Shown: piece after piece, positions 1 through 7,629 of the stretch | Layout: each line of letters opens with the position of its first letter | Numbering within the stretch: position 1 is the stretch's first letter | Source: Podila epigama | Taxonomy: Eukaryota > Mortierellomycota > Mortierellomycetes > Mortierellales > Mortierellaceae | Direction: 5' to 3' | DNA length: 16,134 nucleotides | Assembly: GCA_015679605.1 (NCBI GenBank) | Contig: JAAAVE010000604.1 | Coordinates: forward strand, 1 to 16,134 | The notes under the pieces: model-generated | The model's database searches: none | What the model was told of the DNA's origin: nothing | The model's input: the letters and a program-made list of their open reading frames with translations, nothing else | Position numbers and translations under genes: made by a program

Positions 1-43
1 GAAGAAGAAGAAGAAGAAGAAGAAGAAAAAGAAGAAGAAGAGA
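1..43. repeat. GAA/AAG microsatellite at the left edge
   Basis: GAA trinucleotide repeats run from the first base to about 43 with two interruptions. It is cut by the window edge, so its full length is unknown. All-purine on this strand, it is the type of tract that can form triplexes and slips in replication. Confidence 0.85.
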
Positions 44-667
44 GCAAAAAAAAAGGTTGGGTAACGGGAAGACCGTCAAGAAGATTAATGAGTGTTATTA
101 TTTTTATTGGTTGGGGGAAGAAGAGGGATTGTCCTTTTGGAGTAGTAAAGTGTATTCACCCCCCACACACAAACACACACCTTCACACACAATCTCCGAG
201 AATAGCAATGGTATGGACTATGGACTATGGACAATGGTAATTATGGAATGGCAATGATGATGGCAAGGGCCTCGTTCGGTCCATGCTGTTTTCTTTCATT
301 GACACGTTCTTGGACAAACACATGAACATAATTCACGCTCATTCCTGCATCAACGAATGCCATGGAACACATGGAAAAGGTCCTCCCGCTTTGTTCTCCC
401 GCACGAACACACAACGCACGGCACGACCACACACGAATTGGACGCGTCTTTTTTGAGAAAACCCCCCCACTCCAAAAAGAAAAAAGATTTTTGGCTTACC
501 CAATGGAGATAATACCGTGACAAGGGGGAAAGTGGAATGGTTGGATGGCTCTCTTATTTTATTTTATTTATTTTTCCTTTCCCACAAGACACCCCCATTG
601 GCAATCAACTGCATCAACATCACCTCCACTCATTTCTCTCCATTCAGAACCCACCCTCAACTATACT
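1..667. other. non-coding upstream region of the dioxygenase gene
   Basis: No convincing gene is seen here; the short ORFs on both strands lack recognisable motifs. The stretch opens with a GAA-rich repeat (about 1-43), then an A tract. A CA-rich patch follows at about 161-190. A small tandem repeat of TATGGAC (three copies, about 213-233) comes next. A C-rich and A-rich patch lies at about 461-490. From about 550 the strand becomes T-rich and then CT/CA-rich (about 600-660) just before the start codon at 668. A pyrimidine-rich leader of this kind also precedes the other plus-strand genes in the window, so promoter and 5' UTR of the dioxygenase gene probably lie in about 450-667. Confidence 0.5.
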
Positions 668-2151
668 ATGGCTGCAGCAACCACGTCTAAACACCCCGAT
701 ACAATTCCCGTTGTCGACTTTAGTATCTTCACCTCGGATCCAACCGAGTGTGCGCGTCAAATCGGTGAGGCCTCACAAAAGATCGGCTTCTTCTACCTCA
801 AGAACCATGGCATCCATCAAGACCTCATCGACCGCATGTTTACCTACAGTGAAGACTTTTTCCAACAGCCTCTCCAGAACAAAACCGCTCATCTCATCGG
901 GCCTCACAACATTGGTTACTCCCCTATGAAGTCCGAGAGGTAACGAAACGTCTTGGCCGCGTCTAGACGCGTCTATATGAAAACAATGCATTACGAATGT
1001 CAGAGCATAGTGCTAAGCGATTACCTATTGTATGGATGCGTGTATTTTGGAGAATAGACTCGATCCAAAGCATCAAGTCCACGGTGATCTGAAAGAGTAA
1101 GGACCAATGTCTATCATTTTAATGTTGTCTGATTTGGATTGTTCATTTTGCAAAATGGATGCTAACACTATAATGTCACGTAGAGCCTACAATGTCAGAA
1201 AGTATTCTATCAACGACGAGTCAACAGCATACTTTACGCGAGGCGACAAGAGCAAACAGCAAAGCGTGGGTATTTTCTTCAAGGTAAATGATGACGATCC
1301 TGCCACCCACACCCACTTTAGTCGGAATTTCATACGATATCTTGAAATTAAAATTCCTCCCCTCTAGCATTCAATTGCACTGACACAACCATTTCCTTTT
1401 CAATCTCAAATAGGAGCTTCACAAGCTGGCTGTGAGTGTCATGCAGTGCTTTGCAATCACACTCCAGGTACCAGAATCTGCTCAAGGTCGACACTACTTT
1501 GACAAGAGCCATGTGTGGGAAGAGAGCTCTGGTACGACCTTGCGCTTTCTACACTACCCGAAGCAATTAGGTGACCCAAGCACCCCTCTAGCTGGAAGGT
1601 AAAAAGAAGAGATACAGCCATTTCTATCTTGGTGTGCTCGCTTTCGTGGACATCCTTTTTCATTTTCTTCTTACAAGAATATATCTCGACGACTAACATC
1701 ATTGCAAAACATGTCAACATGTTTCTATAGCCATACCGATTATGGTTCTATTACTCTTCTTTTGCAAAAGGATATCGCGGGACTCGAGGTACAGGCTTCC
1801 AGAACACATAATGACGTTCCATGGGTCGCAGCTCCCGTCATTCCAGGAGCCATTCTCGTCAACATTGCGGACCATCTTCAGATGTGGACCAACGGCCTGC
1901 TAAAGTCAACGATGCACCGAGTCATGTACAACCCTCAACAGCTGACCAGTTCACGGTATTCGATCGCTTGCTTCATGCATGCCAACCACACCACTCAACT
2001 GGTCCCCATTCCGAGTCCTCTCATCACTCAAGAGATGCGCGCAGAAGGCGTTGAGTTTGAGGAAGCACGTCATATGAACGCAAAGGAGTATCTTGATTTT
2101 CGTCTCGCTCGCACCTATACCTACGATGTACCTGAACATAGTGAGCCATGA
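668..2151 (+). CDS. 2-oxoglutarate/Fe(II)-dependent dioxygenase, isopenicillin-N-synthase-like
   Basis: Five exons: 668-939, 1058-1096, 1184-1283, 1414-1598, 1731-2151. All four introns are GT-AG and the spliced product is 338 aa. The N-terminal dioxygenase domain (DIOX_N type) begins with TIPVVDF (residues 12-18). The catalytic jelly roll follows, with iron ligands H200 and D202 (HTDYGS motif) and H261 (STMHRVM), and the 2-oxoglutarate-binding pair R274/S276 (RYS). All key residues are present, so the enzyme should be active. Length is normal for the family. Family members oxidise small molecules using 2-oxoglutarate and O2; this one has no signal peptide and is probably cytosolic. The substrate cannot be read from sequence, and true isopenicillin N synthesis is not implied because no peptide-synthetase gene is nearby. 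An in-frame ATG at 545 would add 41 low-complexity residues; 668 is chosen because the conserved domain begins 11 codons after it. AATAAA signals lie at about 2256-2265. Confidence 0.93.
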
Positions 2152-2622
2152 TGGGTCGGGGCCTTTTATAGGTTGCAAAGTTGCAAGGTAGGATGGTATT
2201 AGAACAAAAGTAGGAGCGACATGCATTCGAAAACAAAAATAAAAAAAATAAAAAAAATAAATAAAACCTTCTTTTTTAGTTATTCGAGTTGAACAATTGT
2301 CTAATAAGGTCAACAATCTATCCATTTCCTTGTCAATGGTTGCCTTAAAAAAAATAAAAACGAAGGGCGACGCAAATGGTAGTGCAGAGAAAACAGGACA
2401 GCAACAAATATTTTGGTGGCAACACAAAGTGGGCTTGAGCAAAGAGTCGATGGGATTTATGTGTGTAACCTTGGAGTTTTGAGCAAAGTGAAAAGAACTG
2501 GATCCCTCTCAAACTTCAGCCCAACAGCCCAGCAACTCAACATCTCAACGTCTCTTCAACTCAACATCTCATCAACATCTTTTTTTCATCACTCATCACT
2601 CATCACTCATCAGAACGCTACA
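2152..2622. other. intergenic: dioxygenase 3' UTR and leader of the small ORF
   Basis: The first part (2152 to about 2270) is the likely 3' UTR of the dioxygenase gene, ending in an A-rich stretch with overlapping AATAAA polyadenylation signals (2256-2261 and 2260-2265). From about 2515 the strand becomes rich in CT and CA, with ACTCAACATCTC appearing twice and a 7-nt repeat CATCACT in three to four copies (about 2587-2610) directly before the ATG at 2623. I see no gene between. Confidence 0.55.
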
Positions 2623-2967
2623 ATGTCTCTCATAAGATTCAAGCTTGGTACTCTGGTCACCATAGAGACCAACCAAATTGTTACGTGCAGAACCTGTTGC
2701 TTTGTGCCCGATCAGAAAAATGTCTCTCTACCGTGGTTCGACGGAAATTACCTTCATAATGGGTCCGTTGTCACTCCTGCTATGCAACATGGCATGGGTA
2801 TCCTTCTCCATTGGGGCACTCCCGACAATACCATGGTCTTCCCATGCAATCATGTCGCGTCTGCCAACACTGTCATGCTCCAAGCGTCGTCTGCTCCCTC
2901 CCGGGTCTATTCAAAGGCGATCGCGATCGCTCTTGCTGGCCTCGTCGCAGTGTCTACACTAATCTAA
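2623..2967 (+). CDS. hypothetical 114-aa protein, possible GPI-anchored surface protein
   Basis: I do not recognise this protein. The single-exon ORF starts at an ATG in a favourable context (A at -3) directly after a CT-rich leader like those before other genes here. Two N-glycosylation sequons are visible (NVS near residue 37, NGS near residue 49). There are a few cysteines clustered near residues 22-26. The C-terminus has small residues (SSAPS), a basic residue and then a run of about 15 hydrophobic residues ending at the stop, which is what a GPI-attachment signal looks like. The weak point is the N-terminus: residues 1-15 are only mildly hydrophobic and are not a clear signal peptide, so a 5' exon could be missed or the gene could be decayed. 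It could also be a chance ORF. Function unknown. Confidence 0.4.
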   Translation: MSLIRFKLGTLVTIETNQIVTCRTCCFVPDQKNVSLPWFDGNYLHNGSVVTPAMQHGMGILLHWGTPDNTMVFPCNHVASANTVMLQASSAPSRVYSKAIAIALAGLVAVSTLI

Positions 2968-3504
2968 ATATGACAACTATATACCAGTTGATAAAAAATA
3001 TTTGCTTCCCATGGCATCTAATCTTACAGGATCTCTAGCATCTGACAATGGAGCGACTGGATGCGACCCTCATAACTCAGTTTTTGGTCATCAGCAACAT
3101 GATTCCTGATGGCACAGGCATTGACAATAGGTCATCCAACCCCCGTTCCCAAAAAGAGGTCGCCTTTTCCGAGAATAATCTAGACGATAGTAGTGAAGAA
3201 AATGAAGCATGCGCATCTTTCTCGCGCTTGTACCCAAACTTTTGCACACAAAAAAAAACGGCATGGTGGTCTCCTTCTTACATAGTTTCCAGCATTTCTT
3301 GAAACCAGGCAAGCCTTGACGATTCTCCCGTAACATTCATGACTTAGTTTTTTTTTCTTTTGTCTGTTTGTTCGATGCAACTGTTGTTCGAAAAGTACAG
3401 ACAAGTACGGAAACAACCAAGTGAGTGGCGTATGTTAGAATCATCAAGTAACGTCGATGTATGTATGAACACATGAACCATGTAAGATGGAAAGGAGGCT
3501 CATC

Positions 3505-3650
3505 TCTCCTTTTTCTTTTTTTCCTCCAACTCCTCTTCCTTTTCTTCTTCTTTCCTTTTCTTCTTGTTCTTTTGTTCTTTTGTTTTTTTGTTCTTGTCTT
3601 TTTTTTTTTGCTGTTTTTTGTTGTTCTTGTTATTGTTATTGTTGTTCACT
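3505..3650 (+). repeat. long polypyrimidine (T/C) tract
   Basis: About 145 bases consist almost entirely of T and C with scattered G, changing from CT-rich to T-rich and then to TTG/TTA-rich. The complementary strand is a purine tract. It lies 500-650 bases upstream of the kinase start. Confidence 0.8.
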
Positions 3651-3860
3651 GCACATCCATCTTTCCTCCTACAGTCCCCATCTCAGACGCTTTTCTTTAT
3701 TGTTCACAAACATTCCTGACCATAGCATAGCATCCTCATATTGTCCTCATATCATCATCAACAACATCATCCTAACGCAATTGTTTGCCTTTTTATTATT
3801 ACTATATTATCAAGAATCCGACACTATACCCTATACGCACAAACTACAGTCATCCTAAAG

Positions 3861-3882
3861 ACACACACACACACACACACAC
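3861..3882. repeat. (AC)11 microsatellite
   Basis: Eleven uninterrupted AC dinucleotides sit in the kinase upstream region. Likely length-polymorphic. Confidence 0.9.
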
Positions 3883-4089
3883 GCCTACTCACTCACATAC
3901 AAATTCATACACTTCAGTCATACACTTTTACTCATACATCATCATCACACATTTATCTGTCTGTCCATGCGTATCTAACGTCCACACCCGCATACAGAAC
4001 ACATCCAACATTCCAAACACACGCATAGACCCACAGCTAATCAAATCAGCACACACTTGCATACAGCAATCATTACTTCACATTCACAT

Positions 4090-4117
4090 CATATCATACC
4101 ATATCATATCATATCAT
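4090..4117. repeat. ATATC pentanucleotide repeat
   Basis: Imperfect tandem copies of ATATC/ATACC lie about 40 bases before the kinase start codon, probably inside its 5' UTR. Confidence 0.75.
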
Positions 4118-4155
4118 ACACACATACATTCATCCATACAAATAGAACAAAGTAC

Positions 4156-7047
4156 ATGAATCCACTCTGTTCTGGTAGCAGTCAGCTCCAGGTTCAACCT
4201 TCTACATCCTCCCTACAGTTCCACCCTCAGGAACAACCATCTGCTCATCAACTCGACACTTCATGTCTTGTTCACGCAATGGAAACTCATCATCTAGAAC
4301 AAAACACATCAGATCCTCAACACGACCTCAGCAATACTCTCTCCACGGCCACCATCACCGCCATTGCGCAACAGGGCAGCCCTGACACCGTCCCAAGTCC
4401 CTCTGACCCCGCACCGCTCGTCCTCGACCCACCCCTACGCGAGTCAGCTGAGGCGCCTGTCGTGGCATCCGATGTGGCAGCAAACATCTCGCCAGCCTAT
4501 AATGACAGTTTGGACAGATCAGGGCCTCAACCATCTCTTCCATCGTCCCAACCACCCCTTCAACAGACATCACACCCTTCTTCCGAGCTGCATTCCGAAC
4601 TGCACCCGGACAAGGACCTAGCGCAGGCAACTCTAGCCGCTGATGCCCTCCCAGACCAAAGTCATCATCCTGATCCGCATCTTCACCATGACTACAGCAG
4701 CAGCAGTAGCAGTAGCAGGAGCAGCAGCAGCTTGGGTCACCTACCCATGGCGGCTACATCTATGATACGCCTATCGCCCTCGCCTCTCCCGCGAGCTCAG
4801 AGCCGCGGTATCCATAGTCACCTGGCGCAGGGCCACCTTGCAGACCTTTCCGCGGATACCACACCTCTTACTGGAAAAGCAGAGCTCTCATCGCCGATTG
4901 GCGGCCCATCTTCCGCGTCACCCTCTACCTGGTCAATCGCGTCCGCCTCATCCGCCAATTCTTCAGTCATCGAGAGTCGCCTTCGCTTCGAGCGACTGCC
5001 CAATGGCTCCCATCGGCACCATCTCTCTGCACCCAAGCGTCAACAGTTTCTGTCAAACCAAATGCGTCGTTTACGTGACCTCCTGGAAGGCAGACGCGAG
5101 CGTACTGACGATGCGCAACCTCAACAACAGCCACAGCCACAGCAACCACCAACATCCAATCACCACCCTGACAATCATATGCAGTTTGCTCCAGAAGCCT
5201 ATGAACATTCTCTTGCACTCTTGAACGAAAAGAACCAGGAAATGGAGAATGAACACCAGCATGGAACCTCCAGCCCTTCGCTCCGACGAAGGAACACTGT
5301 CAAAATGGACTTTGTTCAAAAGTATGGAGAGCTACAGCAGATTGTTGGCAAAGGTACAGGAAATCATTCCACATTCACATCCATCCTTGCCGTACTCCTT
5401 CCTTGTCGAACCCCTCCCTCCCCTTCTTTATCCTTTTTTTTTTTTTTTTTCATGCGGGGGTTCCCCCTTGCCACCGGCTTTTTTTTTTTTTTTTTTTTTT
5501 TTTGTTCTTTGCTCCTCAACTCTGCTCTGCTTCCTTTGTCGCATCACCTCTGTTACCAATCTACACTTGATGCATCCTTTTTTTTTACTTATTTCTTGTA
5601 ATGTGCTGTATCTCACCTCACCCTTAACGCAACATCTCCTTCTAATTATGTAAAAAAAAATGATGGGGTTGTCACGTAGGCGCGTTCGGTACTGTCAGGC
5701 TCTCGATTAAACGGAACCCGGAAGGGGGTGAGGATTCAGTCTATGCTATCAAGGTAATGCACGATGAGAGAGAGAGAAAGAGAGAGGGCTTTGAAACGAA
5801 AAAAGCCCTGCACACAGGTTACCCCAAAATGATAAACATTCACTCATTCACTCACCATCTTCTTCGCTGACACTTTTCATACTTCGTCCTTATCCAAATC
5901 TAGGAATTCAAATATGCGTACGGAGAGACACAAAAGATGTACATGCGTCGACTCACGAGCGAGTTCTGTATCGCCTCCTCTCTCAAACATATTAATATCA
6001 TCCAGACATTGGATCTCGTTCAACTCCATAACAACGACATCTACAGCGAAGTCATGGAGTATTGCGCTGGTGGCGACATGCATTCCCTCATCGCCAGCGC
6101 TGACACCCTTGGCGAGAGCGAGTCCAACTGCTTCTTTGCCCAGCTCATCAACGGCGTCGCCTTTTTGCATTCCACAGGTGTGGTCCACCGCGACCTCAAA
6201 CCAGAGAATTTGCTCCTCACTGCTTCTGGCTGTCTCAAGATTGCTGATTTTGGAAACAGCGAAGTCTTTCGAATGCCATGGGAGAAAAAAGTACGCTCCT
6301 CGACCTCCATCCGTGGTAGTGGTCCTTTCATTGCACCTGAAGAGTTTACAAAGGACACTTTTGACGCTAGGCAAGTCCTTTTTATGTTTGATCTACTTTC
6401 CTTCTAATGCCTTCTTTATTTTTTTTATTTCATCCAAGTCTTTCCCATTGAAACTAATCACCTCTCCCTATATCCCTATATATTTGCCATCTCCAAATAG
6501 GAAAGTAGACATTTGGGCATGTGGAATCATTTACATGTGTATGCGGTTAGGACGGTATACATGGCACGAGGCATCAGATGGCGACCCTATCTGGGACGGA
6601 TACCTTTACAAACGAGAACGTTTCTTGGAGCTCAAGAGTACATCCCGCAATGAAACATCCACAACAGACTCCAATAACAATGACTTCAACAACAATGTAC
6701 CTGAGCACATCAACATCACGGCGTTCGAGCAAGTGTCGCATATTACCTTGGCATGGCCTGCTCATATTGCAAATGTTATGGAGCACCTGATAGAACCAGA
6801 CACAAGAAAAAGATGGCAGGCAAATCAAATCCTGGATAGTGAATGGTTCTGGCTCATTGAGAACTGTCATCCAGCGGAACGTTGTCCTGACCTGGCCCTT
6901 GACGAAAGTGAATTTGACGCCTTGCCCAGTCGTCCAGTAGGCTCAAAAGTCATCCCCAGCGGCACTTCTGTTACAGGCTGTAGAATTATAGAAGGAGGTG
7001 CTGCATCATCATCATCAAAACCAGCATATCTTGGCCCACATGGATGA
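4156..7047 (+). CDS. Ser/Thr protein kinase of the HAL4/HAL5/NPR1 (fungal transporter-regulating) family
   Basis: Four exons: 4156-5353, 5680-5753, 5904-6370, 6501-7047; the spliced product is 761 aa. Residues 1 to about 385 are low complexity, rich in Ser, Gln, Pro and His, with a poly-Ser run (AGC/AGT repeats at about 4696-4731) and a Gln/Pro run (about 5118-5150). A basic stretch with LRFERLPNGSHRHHL precedes the kinase domain. Kinase motifs: glycine loop GKGAFG (398-403), AIK lysine K424, helix-C E444, HRDLKPEN (519-526), DFG (539-541), APEE (568-571) and VDIWACGIIYMCM just after. All catalytic residues are present. The APEE and WACGIIYMCM features with GRYTWHEA are typical of the yeast Sat4/Hal5/Npr1/Ptk2 group, which control potassium, proton and amino-acid transporters at the plasma membrane. 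Which member this matches cannot be told. ATG 4156 is the first in-frame ATG. Intron 3 is GC-AG. Its exons join as GKG-AFG and DAR-KVDIW, confirming frame. Confidence 0.93.
5354..5679 (+). other. kinase intron 1 with poly(T)-hairpin-poly(T) block
   Basis: GT-AG intron of 326 nt, the longest in the window; it splits the glycine-loop codon of the kinase (G|GC, residue 400). It contains T17 (5434-5450), then a short G/C-rich segment with GGGGG-TT-CCCCC (5456-5467), then T25 (5479-5503). A third T run lies near 5578-5586. Confidence 0.85.
5763..5787. repeat. (GA)n repeat in kinase intron 2
   Basis: A short purine-only GA repeat with one AA interruption lies just after the donor of the 150-nt intron 5754-5903. 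Confidence 0.8.
6371..6500 (+). other. GC-AG intron in the kinase gene
   Basis: The donor reads AG|GCAAGT and the acceptor AAATAG|G. Joining 6370 to 6501 restores the conserved DAR-KVDIWACG stretch. The nearest GT (CAA|GTCC, about 6 nt downstream) gives the wrong frame with this acceptor. AG|GCAAGT is the standard strong form of the minor GC donor class spliced by the major spliceosome. Confidence 0.88.
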
Positions 7048-7302
7048 GTAAAATGAAGAATATCAACCCAACTGTTTATTGTTTTCTTTTTGGTCAGAGG
7101 ACCATCGAGCACTGGTTTAATCAAAAAGATATGGCCCAAAGGGACTAGACCTCTTGTAAATAAGGAACTTGTCAATTAATGACCATTCTGTGTAAAAAAA
7201 AAGGACAAAAGTAAAAAGAAAAGGAATGAAAATGAAAGAGAGAGTGAAACAAGGAACAAAAACGAACTTCACCATCAAAAAAAATCAATAAATAATGCAA
7301 AA

Positions 7303-7373
7303 TGCGTGGTCCGGGAATCGAACCCGGGTCTACCGCGTGGCAGGCGGTAATTATACCACTAAACCAACCACGC
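7303..7373 (-). tRNA. tG(GCC): tRNA-Gly (anticodon GCC)
   Basis: Read on the minus strand, the 7-bp acceptor stem is GCGTGGT with ACCACGC. The A box is TGGTTTAGTGG. The anticodon stem ACCGC/GCGGT closes the loop CTGCCAC, giving anticodon GCC (plus-strand 7339-7341). The T arm CCGGG-TTCGATT-CCCGG carries the B box, and the discriminator base is A. Length is 71 nt, normal for eukaryotic tRNA-Gly, with no intron. Pol III termination is likely at TTTT (7302-7299) just after the gene, with a back-up T8 at 7284-7277. It lies between two plus-strand genes and points against them. Confidence 0.96.
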
Positions 7374-7515
7374 CTTGTTGCTTGAGAATCGAAATTTTGG
7401 TTTCGTTTTGGATAATAATTTTCGTATTTGCGTATGAAGTGAAAAAGTTTCCGGTTGGTGGCAACATACTTCAACAACAGTCAGTCATGTCACATTTTTA
7501 AGGGAATCATTCATT

Positions 7516-7562
7516 CACACTCACATTCCTTCATTCCTTCATTATTCATTCATTCATTCACA
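7516..7562. repeat. CATTC/ATTC tandem repeats in the CSB leader
   Basis: Imperfect tandem copies of ATTC and CTTC-ATTC lie about 70-115 bases before the CSB start codon. They probably belong to its promoter or 5' UTR. Confidence 0.8.
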
Positions 7563-7629
7563 TACTACTCATTACACATCTCTCTCTCACTCTCTTACAC
7601 TAAAAAAAGCTGGGACAGGATTTCAAATA

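Larger units (their letters stand above)
2968..4155. other. long non-coding region: kinase upstream/leader, low complexity
   Basis: No supported gene. The first half (to about 3480) is of mixed composition. Then comes a pyrimidine tract (about 3505-3650), an (AC)11 repeat, and CA/TCA-rich sequence with ATATC repeats running up to the kinase ATG at 4156. The last several hundred bases on this strand are nearly free of G, which would make an unstructured mRNA leader if transcribed. This region probably holds the promoter and a long 5' UTR of the kinase gene, perhaps with an unseen leader intron. Confidence 0.5.
7048..7629. other. intergenic: kinase 3' end, tRNA-Gly, CSB promoter/leader
   Basis: Outside the tRNA (7303-7373, minus), the left part is the kinase 3' UTR, with an AATAAG-type signal near 7158 and A-rich sequence. 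The right part (about 7505-7620) is G-poor and built of CATTC/ATTC repeats followed by a CT-rich run, ending 10 bases before the CSB start; it is the probable CSB leader. Nothing else is seen. Confidence 0.55.

Noticed and set aside
545-667. In-frame ATG upstream of the dioxygenase start, adding 41 residues
   Set aside because: The extra residues are hydrophobic/low-complexity and read from T-rich and CT/CA-rich promoter-like DNA; the conserved domain begins shortly after the ATG at 668.
3048-3302. 84-codon plus-strand ORF after the small hypothetical gene
   Set aside because: No motif, composition like non-coding flanks, and no splice join to its neighbours that I could support.
5434-5503. 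Retroelement tail or mobile element suggested by long poly(T) tracts
   Set aside because: No target-site duplication, no element body and no coding remnant; the tracts lie in a normal intron.
5877-6374. 165-codon minus-strand ORF opposite the kinase catalytic exon
   Set aside because: Shadow of the kinase frame; no recognisable protein features.
7172-7477. 101-codon minus-strand ORF across the tRNA
   Set aside because: It reads through a tRNA gene and A/T-rich flanks; no protein-like features.
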